DNA of 7,379 nt from CAZEAN01 sp964510225 (GTDB taxonomy: Bacteria > Planctomycetota > Planctomycetia > Isosphaerales > Isosphaeraceae), in the NCBI GenBank assembly GCA_964510225.1, contig CAZEAN010000200.1, forward strand, positions 1 through 7,379, read 5' to 3'. Under the pieces are notes generated by a model that was given only the letters and a program-made list of their open reading frames with translations, made no database searches and had not been told where the DNA came from. Below, piece by piece: positions 1 to 5,464 of this stretch. Position 1 is the first letter of the stretch, and every line of letters starts with the position of its first letter. The position numbers were made by a program, and so were the translations under genes.

Positions 1-1417
1 GTGATCCGGCTGCCCAAAACGCTCCACCAACGGAACCAAGCAGCCACAAGGTCAACGAAAGCCATGCTGTAGTCTGCCCCACAACGGTTTCCACAAGTCT
101 CGGTAGGTGGAAGTGGAAGTCGGGCATGCGCTCCCAGAGTTCCGGACCTGCTTGGTACATGAAACCGAGATCGACGCCGTTCTCAGTGAGGTCCTCGTTG
201 AGTTCGCGGACGAGTTGGCGACGATATCGTTCCGCCGCGTCGGCGAATGCGCGGTGGTGGATGTTGTCGGTGCCAGCCAACGACATTGAGATCGATTGGA
301 TGGCGAGCGTTGGAGCAAGAAAAGCCAGTGCGGAGCGTGAGGCGTCTTGCCGGTCCAAGATTGACCAGAGCTGAGCGTAGTACCGGTCAAAGACAGCGTT
401 CCCGTACTCTTCGCCAGCCTGGAGTGCTGCGCCCTGAAAGTTGATCGGCAGGTCTTCGACGAAATCGACGTCATACTGTTCCAGGAGTTTCTCCTCCAGC
501 TCTAAGAGCCGCTCGTCCTGGGGATCGTGACCATCGACACCATGTCGGATCTCGCGTTCGATGGCGGTGGAGAATTCCAGGGCTGAGGGTGTTGGGTAAC
601 TTCGTCGGGCGATATCGGTTGCAAGCCGTGGTGCGACCATCGTGTTGAGGATCCAAAACCCGAGCAAGACGACCAACGCCGAGCGGCTCGAACGAGCCCA
701 AATTGAGACGAGGGTCGCGACCCCGAGAAACGTGCCCAGATAGAGTAGGTATCCAATTGCCATGCTAGTGGCTCTGGGCCAGACCGCACCCGCCTCATCC
801 TCGATTCTTGTAAGGAGAAACGCTCCGAGTCCGACTGCTGGGAGAGCGATCGCGCACAAGGCTCCCGAAAGGCCAATCATCTTACCGAGTACGAGATCCT
901 TGGGCCGTACTCCTAGACTGGTGAGTTGTCGAAGCGTTCCCTCTTCACGTTCCCCTGCAATTGTTGTGAAAGTGAGAAAGATGATGACCAGAGGCATGAG
1001 TCCTTGGAGAACTCCAGCTGCCGTCAAGTCGCCGAATCGCTGGAGTGCGGTTGCATCCCGTGCAGGACGGTAGTCGACCTCGTTTCGTCGGTGAGCCTCA
1101 AGGAAGACAGCGATTCCGGTGTAGGGATCGACCCCTGGATCAACGAAGGCGAGAGGCGACTTTGGCTTGAAGAGGTGGAGTCCATAGTGTGCTGCTGAGT
1201 GGGGGTTCTTCTCCCCTTGGTGGTCGAATCGGTGACGAGACTGATCCTGTGCTCGTTCACGTTGGCGAGCAACGTGTTGCCATCCTTCCCACCCGGTAGC
1301 CAGGGCACCAACCATAAGGATCGATACGATTGCTGCCGAAGCACGGAAGCGCCCGTCCCGGACCTGCTCGACAAGTTCCTTGCGTGCAATGCGGAAGATC
1401 ATGGATGCCAGTCTCAT
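1..1417 (-). CDS. ABC-2 type transporter permease, DUF3526-like, 3' end cut off by the window
   Basis: This is the membrane subunit of an ABC transporter, paired with the ATPase that ends 7 bp upstream. The frame is open for 472 codons from ATG at 1417 to the left edge with no stop, so the C-terminus is missing. A hydrophobic segment lies near residues 28-42, followed by a large extracytoplasmic-type loop. More hydrophobic segments lie near 132-154, 178-202, 218-240, 246-262 and 449-470. After the second segment comes GEREEGTLRQL (155-165), the E-R-E-x-G-T motif typical of ABC-2 permeases. Residues 382-408 carry the His-His...F-x-x-A-x-x-Y-R...L-N pattern I associate with DUF3526 permeases. 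An internal ATG at 1402 would give a start reading MIFRIARKE, which is typical for the family and is a real alternative. Neither start has a clear Shine-Dalgarno, which fits translational coupling to the ATPase gene. DUF3526 permeases often come in pairs, so a second one may lie beyond the edge. The substrate is unknown. Confidence 0.88.
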   Translation of the reverse strand, partial: MRLASMIFRIARKELVEQVRDGRFRASAAIVSILMVGALATGWEGWQHVARQRERAQDQSRHRFDHQGEKNPHSAAHYGLHLFKPKSPLAFVDPGVDPYTGIAVFLEAHRRNEVDYRPARDATALQRFGDLTAAGVLQGLMPLVIIFLTFTTIAGEREEGTLRQLTSLGVRPKDLVLGKMIGLSGALCAIALPAVGLGAFLLTRIEDEAGAVWPRATSMAIGYLLYLGTFLGVATLVSIWARSSRSALVVLLGFWILNTMVAPRLATDIARRSYPTPSALEFSTAIEREIRHGVDGHDPQDERLLELEEKLLEQYDVDFVEDLPINFQGAALQAGEEYGNAVFDRYYAQLWSILDRQDASRSALAFLAPTLAIQSISMSLAGTDNIHHRAFADAAERYRRQLVRELNEDLTENGVDLGFMYQAGPELWERMPDFHFHLPRLVETVVGQTTAWLSLTLWLLGSVGGAFWAAGS

Positions 1418-1424
1418 CAGGCGG

Positions 1425-2129
1425 TTAGTCGTGCATATGTTTCAGGTAGATCTGCTCAAGGTCGGCGTGGCCTACCTCTGCGGTCATTAGCAGGTCGACA
1501 AGCCTACCTTGTTTCATGATGCCAATGCGGTTCCCGGTTTCCTTAGCTCGGAAGAGGTCGTGGGTGGCCATGAGCACGGCCACACCGCTGTCGCGGAGAC
1601 GAAGGAGTAATTCGGAGAACTCGTTGGAAGCTTTTGGGTCGAGCCCGGAAGTTGGCTCGTCGAGCAGTAGCACTTCGGCCCGTTTCGCAGTTGCAATTGC
1701 GATCCCGACCTTCTGTCGCATTCCTTTCGAGTAGGACGATACTCGACGACGGGCGAATTCCTCCGGCAAGCCAGCCTGCGAAAGTAACTCAAGGCAGTTC
1801 GAGGTCGACAGCTCACCCTGGCCCGCCAAGGCGGCGAGGTAGGCGAGATTTTCCAAGCCAGTAAGATTGCGGTAAAGATTCACTTGCTCCGGAATGTACG
1901 CCAGGTACCGCTTCGTCTCCAGGGGGTGCTCGACGACATCGAGTTCTTTGATTCGTGCTGTCCCTGAGGTCGGAGATACGAAGTTAAGAAACAGATTGAT
2001 GGTCGTCGTCTTGCCAGCACCGTTGGCTCCGAGCAGACAAAAAATCTCTCCAACGGAAACCGAGAGGTCAAGGCAGTCGAGGGCGGTCCTGTCTCCATAC
2101 TTCTTCGACAATTTGACTGCTTCGAGCAT
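1425..2129 (-). CDS. ABC transporter ATP-binding protein (ABC-2 export type)
   Basis: This cytoplasmic ATPase powers the permease encoded immediately downstream. Counting from ATG at 2129 (234 residues), the full set of nucleotide-binding motifs is present. Walker A is GANGAGKT (34-41), the Q-loop glutamine is in IPEQ (about 82), and the signature is YSKGM (133-137), a common variant of LSGGQ in drug and ABC-2 exporters. Walker B is EVLLLDEP (152-159), the D-loop is SGLD, and the H-loop histidine is in ATHD (about 190). Length and motif order match the CcmA/NatA-like ATPases that pair with ABC-2 permeases. I chose ATG at 2129 because AGAGGA lies just upstream and the fold begins at once (MLEAVKLSKKYG). 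A TTG at 2156 is in frame but adds only nine unconvincing residues. The gene follows the pseudopilin gene after a hairpin, so it may be transcribed with it or separately. Confidence 0.95.
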   Translation of the reverse strand: MLEAVKLSKKYGDRTALDCLDLSVSVGEIFCLLGANGAGKTTTINLFLNFVSPTSGTARIKELDVVEHPLETKRYLAYIPEQVNLYRNLTGLENLAYLAALAGQGELSTSNCLELLSQAGLPEEFARRRVSSYSKGMRQKVGIAIATAKRAEVLLLDEPTSGLDPKASNEFSELLLRLRDSGVAVLMATHDLFRAKETGNRIGIMKQGRLVDLLMTAEVGHADLEQIYLKHMHD

Positions 2130-2158
2130 AGGTCCTCTGTGGGTTGGGGCTGGCAACG

Positions 2159-2194
2159 GTCTGGCGAGGCTCGAAGATTACAGCCTCGCCAGAC
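2159..2194 (-). terminator. 13-bp perfect hairpin between the pseudopilin and ABC genes
   Basis: The arms at 2159-2171 and 2182-2194 are perfect inverted repeats (core TCTGGCGAGGCT and its complement) with a 10-nt loop. The hairpin begins 7 bp after the stop codon of the DUF1559 gene and ends 29 bp before the ATPase start. No T-run follows on the minus strand, so it is not a classic intrinsic terminator. It could be a Rho-assisted or partial terminator, an mRNA 3'-end stabiliser, or a processing site that sets different levels for the two genes. The structure itself is certain; its function is inferred. Confidence 0.6.
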
Positions 2195-2201
2195 TTGTCA
2201 G

Positions 2202-3191
2202 TCACATTGCGTCTGCAGAAATGACCTCGCGGCCACTCACCGTCGACAATGCCCGCCAAGTTTCGAGGGCAATCGAGTCCTTGATGAACCGAACTGATCC
2301 GTCACCAATCAGGAGGTTCACCCCCCCGGGATGTTCGCTACTGGCCTCACTCCAGCCAACCGAATGGCGGTTACAACTGGGTTCGCGGCGGTTCGGGGGA
2401 TACCAATGGACGTAGGTCCCAGCGTTGGCATCACCATCGGCCCAGTTTCCTCGCTTCCGGGGATGGACCATCGTTGCCAACTCACAGGCATTTTCCGTGA
2501 GCTCCGAGACATGACGGATGTAGCGCCTCGGGTCGCCGTTCATCTCCTCGATCGGGATATTGTACGGACCACCAGGTCCGACCAGACTCTCTGAGACAAT
2601 TGCGGTGTTGCTCGTGCCGTCCCGGACATCTGCGAACCGAGTTGAAGAGTTAACGAAGAACGTCCCGTCGAGATCACGATAGCCATTTGCAGGAACAGGC
2701 ATGCCCGATCCGGCACAGGCAACGTAGTTGGACGGCCAAGACGGTGGTGCGTTCTGTTCGATACCGTCACTCGGGCACTGGAAGATCGCTACCCGAGTCG
2801 AGACGACCGTAAGGTTTTCGGGGAAGAGGGCGAAGTTTTGGTTCGGCCCACCGATCAAGGGGAAGTTGAAGTTGACTGCATTATATACGTTCGACTGTTC
2901 AAGAAACGGTGTGAGCATCGCTAGGACACCCCACTTGGCGTGTCCACCCGGTACGGTCGGGTCTACAGGCCAAGGCGCGTCGTAAATTGTGTAGCCGATC
3001 GGAAAGCAGCCTAGGCTGCCATGATAGTTGTGGAGTGCGATGCCGAGCTGTTTCAAATTGTTCGTACATTGCGTACGCCTTGCCGCTTCCCGAGCCGATT
3101 GGACAGCGGGAAGGAGCAAGGCGATGAGGACGCCGATGATGGCGATGACGACCAGTAACTCGATCAGTGTGAATCCCTTGCGTTTCTGCAT
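2202..3191 (-). CDS. DUF1559 family prepilin-type protein with H-X9-DG motif
   Basis: This 329-residue pseudopilin-like protein belongs to a family greatly expanded in planctomycetes. The N-terminus has a type IV prepilin leader: KG at 5-6, then FTLIELLVVIAII with the conserved Glu five residues into the mature part. Prepilin peptidase would cut after G6. One hydrophobic helix (about 7-28) runs into the amphipathic AREAARRTQC...NLKQLGLALHNYH-like stretch typical of DUF1559. Further family marks are a QCPSD segment (138-142), DVRDGTSNT (188-196), and near the C-terminus H287-x9-D297-G298 followed by SVRFI. Length is usual for the family. The start at 3191 has only a modest purine-rich ribosome site (GAGAGA region). 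The molecular role of DUF1559 proteins is not established. They are thought to be membrane-anchored or pilus-like surface proteins. Position upstream of an ABC exporter suggests, but does not prove, a shared job. Confidence 0.95.
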   Translation of the reverse strand: MQKRKGFTLIELLVVIAIIGVLIALLLPAVQSAREAARRTQCTNNLKQLGIALHNYHGSLGCFPIGYTIYDAPWPVDPTVPGGHAKWGVLAMLTPFLEQSNVYNAVNFNFPLIGGPNQNFALFPENLTVVSTRVAIFQCPSDGIEQNAPPSWPSNYVACAGSGMPVPANGYRDLDGTFFVNSSTRFADVRDGTSNTAIVSESLVGPGGPYNIPIEEMNGDPRRYIRHVSELTENACELATMVHPRKRGNWADGDANAGTYVHWYPPNRREPSCNRHSVGWSEASSEHPGGVNLLIGDGSVRFIKDSIALETWRALSTVSGREVISADAM

Positions 3192-3289
3192 GTTGGATCT
3201 CTCGGGAATTACGGGGATCTCCAGGAACCGACCGTTTCAGTGAAATCGTAGAACAGGACCATTTTATTTGTCACTCTGGGCGAGCCGCT

Positions 3290-3320
3290 GATACTACGAA
3301 TTGCAAGAAGATACTACCAA
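3290..3320. repeat. Short direct repeat GATACTAC(G/C)AA, two copies 20 bp apart
   Basis: GATACTACGAA at 3290-3300 and GATACTACCAA at 3310-3320 differ at one base and are spaced 20 bp start to start, close to two helical turns. A looser relative (GATACCACAAA) lies at about 3445-3455. They sit 100-130 bp upstream of the DUF1559 start. This is compatible with a regulator binding one face of the DNA, but chance is not excluded. Confidence 0.35.
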
Positions 3321-3420
3321 CGTTTGGATCACCGAACAAGTATATCGTGAACTTCGCTTAAAAATCATAAATCGAATCAACAGCTGCGAAACAATCCATA
3401 GATCTACATAGTTTGTGAGC

Positions 3421-3470
3421 ATGTCAATCCTCTTTGATAGTTGACGATACCACAAAGCGCAATGTCAATC
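3421..3470. repeat. Direct repeat ATGTCAATC, two copies 41 bp apart
   Basis: ATGTCAATC occurs at 3421-3429 and 3462-3470. Read on the minus strand each copy gives GATTGACAT, containing a consensus TTGACA -35 box pointing toward the DUF1559 gene. A related TTGACGAT on the plus strand at 3441-3448 lies between them. They may be alternative -35 boxes or repeated operator sites. No good -10 box is seen at the right distance from either. Confidence 0.35.
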
Positions 3471-3547
3471 GTCGCTAGACCCAACATGATGACGAACGAT
3501 CGGATTGAGCCTTCGAGCTGACGGAAGATCATGGAACCAGGTGGAGT

Positions 3548-3571
3548 TGCAATGCGTTAGTGCAATGCGTT
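3548..3571. repeat. 11-bp direct repeat TGCAATGCGTT, two copies
   Basis: TGCAATGCGTT occurs at 3548-3558 and again at 3561-3571, identical, separated by 2 bp. It lies in the non-coding stretch downstream of copy A. It is probably a small slippage duplication and no function is suggested. Confidence 0.5.
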
Positions 3572-3801
3572 CCGAGAATCCAACTGTTATCGAACGCTTT
3601 ACCCGTTGTGCCACAACTGGTATGCCTGGATCCAATTCATCGGTCCGCAGCGGTGTTTCTCACCTTCAGAAACTTGCGCGGCCTGATGGATTGGGACTGC
3701 AACCCAGGTATTAATGAGGCTCGACAGTCGCGTCGGGGATCGCATCGCACTAGCGCAGGCGATTCGAGGTCGACTCGACCCATCGGAGGAACCGGGTTGA
3801 C

Positions 3802-4149
3802 TCAGACAAGCAAGTAGGGCGGCGATCGACACGCTCGAAATCGACGGTCCGGCCCGAGGTAATCGACCAGCGATTTCAGTTCGACCTTAGCGATCAAAGT
3901 CGCTTCTGGCAGGACGAGGTCGGATCCAATGAACAGTTGCCCTTGGCGGACCAACTCACAGATCAGACAGTCGGAGTGTTCAGCGAGAGGGGAATCCGGG
4001 TCATGGTGATCACTCTCGTCCTCAGAGTTTTTATCCGACCCAACGTGCCCATCACCGGTGAGTATATGAAGGCTACATCCGCATGTTGCGATGAGGCTGT
4101 AGAGGCTGAGCAGAATTATTGCAATGTATCGCCGCATCAAAGTAACCAT
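3802..4149 (-). CDS. Small secreted His/Asp/Cys-rich protein, copy A (paralogue of the 4591-4938 gene)
   Basis: This 115-residue hypothetical protein has an export signal. Basic residues R6-R7 are followed by a hydrophobic stretch (8-22) and C23 in an I-A-T-C context, a weak lipobox. After it comes an acidic and His-rich stretch (H28, H35, H48, H49 with many Asp and Glu) leading to H58-S-D-C61-x-I-C64. The C-terminus has R108-S-P-P. It aligns without gaps over its full length with copy B (by hand about 36 of 115 identical), and this supports both being real genes and supports the ATG at 4149 over the internal ATG at 4137. No Shine-Dalgarno precedes either start. The C-x-x-C, His cluster and R-x-P-P end recall DUF2946-like small proteins, but I cannot confirm membership. 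Metal binding is an inference from composition. It is first in the minus-strand arm, 610 bp before the DUF1559 gene. Confidence 0.8.
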   Translation of the reverse strand: MVTLMRRYIAIILLSLYSLIATCGCSLHILTGDGHVGSDKNSEDESDHHDPDSPLAEHSDCLICELVRQGQLFIGSDLVLPEATLIAKVELKSLVDYLGPDRRFRACRSPPYLLV

Positions 4150-4215
4150 GCGGTCTAGATAAAACTCGAAGGAGGAAGCGTTTAATGAGATAGTGGTGCA
4201 AGATCCTCAAAATTA

Positions 4216-4244
4216 ATTAGGCACTAATCGCGTGACACGGTCAA
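4216..4244 (-). promoter_or_regulatory. Candidate sigma70 promoter for copy A
   Basis: On the minus strand TTGACC (4244-4239, five of six matches to the -35 consensus) is followed after exactly 17 bp by CCTAAT (4221-4216, four of six to the -10 consensus). Transcription would start near 4209, giving a leader of about 60 nt before the copy A ATG at 4149. This is a sequence match only. Confidence 0.4.
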
Positions 4245-4462
4245 TGCAGTTCCAACCATGGTCGTTTCATTTCTTCATTCTCGTAGTTGGGGTCGACAGA
4301 AGAAGCGTCCAATTCTCTGAATCAAATTGATATAAGTTAAATTAATTCATGAATTTTTTCACTTAAAGAGTAAGAGAGGTGGACCACAAGGTTGCTGCGC
4401 CAACACTGTTCAAGTGCCAAGCTCGACGAATGTAGCATAGCCTTTTCCAATTGACTTCAGGC

Positions 4463-4543
4463 TTTGACTCACTCTGGGAATACCTTGACCCAGCCATGGC
4501 CCTTGAGTGTAATGAGCGTGACTGGCTATCGAGTCTGACTCAC
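4463..4543. promoter_or_regulatory. TGACTCA box pair flanking the copy B promoter
   Basis: TTTGACTCAC at 4463-4472 and TCTGACTCAC at 4534-4543 match at nine of ten positions. The second is part of a perfect palindrome GAGTC-T-GACTC (4531-4541). Relative to the predicted start near 4520, the centres lie at about -52 and +19, as expected for an operator pair. Additional TTGACT, TTGACC and GTGACT boxes occur at 4451, 4485 and 4518. No known regulator is assigned. Confidence 0.35.
4485..4513 (+). promoter_or_regulatory. Candidate sigma70 promoter for copy B
   Basis: TTGACC (4485-4490, five of six to the -35 consensus) is followed after exactly 17 bp by TGTAAT (4508-4513, five of six to the -10 consensus). 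Transcription would start near 4520, about 70 nt before the copy B ATG. It is the best promoter match in the window and uses the same -35 hexamer as the copy A candidate. Confidence 0.5.
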
Positions 4544-4590
4544 CTGTAGGCTCAATCAAGCCCCACGATTACCAACTTTACACGGAATAC

Positions 4591-4938
4591 ATGTCGATAG
4601 TATCCCGCCAAACTATCGTCGCACTCCTGTTCGCCTCCTATGGTCTGATCTCGGCCTGTGGAGCAGGCCTGCACTTGCTCCACGATGACTCGCATGTCGA
4701 GATTGCGGCGGATTGCTCAAACGAGCATGGCCACTCGTCAACGTCTCCGCTGGAGTCCGATCATTCGGACTGCATCATTTGCCACGTCGCGACCCAGAGC
4801 CAGTTCCACGTCCAGTCGGAACCGATTTCCTCCGGTTCGGTCACGATTGGAGAGATTGTTCTGGCCTTGCCGATCGACCCTCACTCTTTCGATCGCATCC
4901 CCTGCGGTCCTCGGGCACCTCCCACCCTTCTCGCCTGA
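4591..4938 (+). CDS. Small secreted His/Asp/Cys-rich protein, copy B (paralogue of the 3802-4149 gene)
   Basis: This 115-residue hypothetical protein is exactly the length of copy A. It has an N-terminal export signal (hydrophobic 8-22) ending in I-S-A-C23, an acceptable lipobox, so it may be a lipoprotein. Residues 28-65 are crowded with metal-ligand types: H28, H31, D32, D33, H35, C42, H46, H48, H58, C61, C64 and H65, including H58-S-D-C-I-I-C64. The rest contains Q69 and Q71 and ends with R108-A-P-P, all shared with copy A. Around the shared motif the two genes differ mostly at synonymous third bases (TCC/TCG, TGT/TGC, ATC/ATT), which indicates selection on the protein and an old duplication. 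The upstream ribosome site is weak (GGAA six bases before ATG). It opens the plus-strand arm. A role in handling copper, zinc or another metal at the cell surface is inference only. Confidence 0.82.
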   Translation: MSIVSRQTIVALLFASYGLISACGAGLHLLHDDSHVEIAADCSNEHGHSSTSPLESDHSDCIICHVATQSQFHVQSEPISSGSVTIGEIVLALPIDPHSFDRIPCGPRAPPTLLA

Positions 4939-5464
4939 GCCAATCAACCCTGCCGAAACTCCGTAAACCCAGCCAACTCCAATGCCTGCAATACGGATAC
5001 GTCGGAACGGGGTCTCCCTACTAAGTTCGCGACGATGACGATCCAGCAGATCGCACTCGAGTGCCTCTGTTTCGTCTGATCACGTGAACCTTGTAGGGTC
5101 CGAAGCCTCGAAGGAATCTCGATTACTCTCGACGACTTCGATTCTACCTTCGCCAGTCGCTCCCAGAAGCTCACCTTACTCGTCATCAACCACGTCGGGG
5201 AGACGGTCTGCGCTTCGCGCGACTCAGGCCTTCTTACGGGTGATGCGTGTTGGTTGGAAACGCTACAGCGTGCCCGACTTCAACGTGCATACCCGCTGAG
5301 TCGATATCCGTGCGCCGCAGACTGCGACCTCGGCCCAGCCAAACAGATCCCACATGGCTGTGTGGTCCACGCACCGTGGTCCATGCACCCGAACCGACCA
5401 ACGCACCAGAGCGTTGTTGCAACCCCCGACTGCCTCGTTTCCATCTCAATCAGGAAGCTACATC
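4939..5464. other. 526-bp gap between copy B and the HAF/PEP-CTERM gene, no convincing gene
   Basis: GC content is gene-like, and one plus-strand frame stays open without an ATG from about 5080 to 5553. Its translation resembles no family I know and it overlaps the real signal peptide of the next gene. Minus-strand frames at 4944-5189 and 5234-5449 are also unconvincing. No terminator with a T-run is seen after copy B. The last 110 bp hold a 14-bp tandem repeat, an 8-bp palindrome GTTGCAAC (5416-5423) and the ribosome site of the next gene. The region could be a long leader or the decayed remains of a gene. Confidence 0.5.
5362..5389. repeat. 14-bp tandem duplication GTGGTCCA(C/T)GCACC
   Basis: Two adjacent 14-bp units at 5362-5375 and 5376-5389 differ at one base. 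Within them CCACG-CAC-CGTGG can form a 5-bp stem. They lie about 75 bp upstream of the HAF gene start, so they could be an operator or a leader structure. A simple slippage product is equally possible. Confidence 0.5.

Larger units (their letters stand above)
3192..3801. other. 610-bp intergenic region upstream of the DUF1559 gene, no gene seen
   Basis: No reading frame here has protein-like composition or a convincing start. The part from about 3240 to 3480 is AT-richer than the flanking genes and should hold the promoter of the DUF1559 gene. Minus-strand elements seen are two TTGACA boxes (3468-3463 and 3427-3422) and a TATACT box (3344-3339). None has a good partner at 16-18 bp, so I do not name a promoter. 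The part from 3480 to 3801 is nearer gene-like GC but is closed in most frames. It holds a short palindrome, GGTCGACTCGACC, at 3768-3780. Small direct repeats in this region are listed separately. Confidence 0.6.
4150..4590. other. 441-bp divergent regulatory region between paralogues A and B
   Basis: This gap holds no gene. It separates two gene arms that read away from each other and contains a candidate promoter for each (4216-4244 minus, 4485-4513 plus). It also holds a cluster of TGAC-type boxes (4451-4541), and an AT-rich block at about 4319-4368 with a 12-bp palindrome, AATTCATGAATT, at 4344-4355. The AT-rich block lies between the two promoters, about 75-105 bp from the copy A promoter, and might act as a bend or a shared regulator site. 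Confidence 0.7.

Noticed and set aside
1894..2415. 173-codon plus-strand frame across the ATPase and pseudopilin genes
   Set aside because: It lies opposite two genes with complete family motifs and crosses their boundary and hairpin, so it is an antisense shadow.
3768..3780. Palindrome GGTCGACTCGACC as a terminator for copy A
   Set aside because: The loop would be at most three bases, the stem five base pairs, and no T-run follows, so terminator function is not supported.
3599..3832. 77-codon minus-strand frame starting inside the end of copy A
   Set aside because: It has no ribosome site or recognisable motif and overlaps the conserved C-terminus of copy A in another frame.
4944..5189. 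81-codon minus-strand frame downstream of copy B
   Set aside because: It reads against the direction of this arm, with no start signal and no family resemblance.
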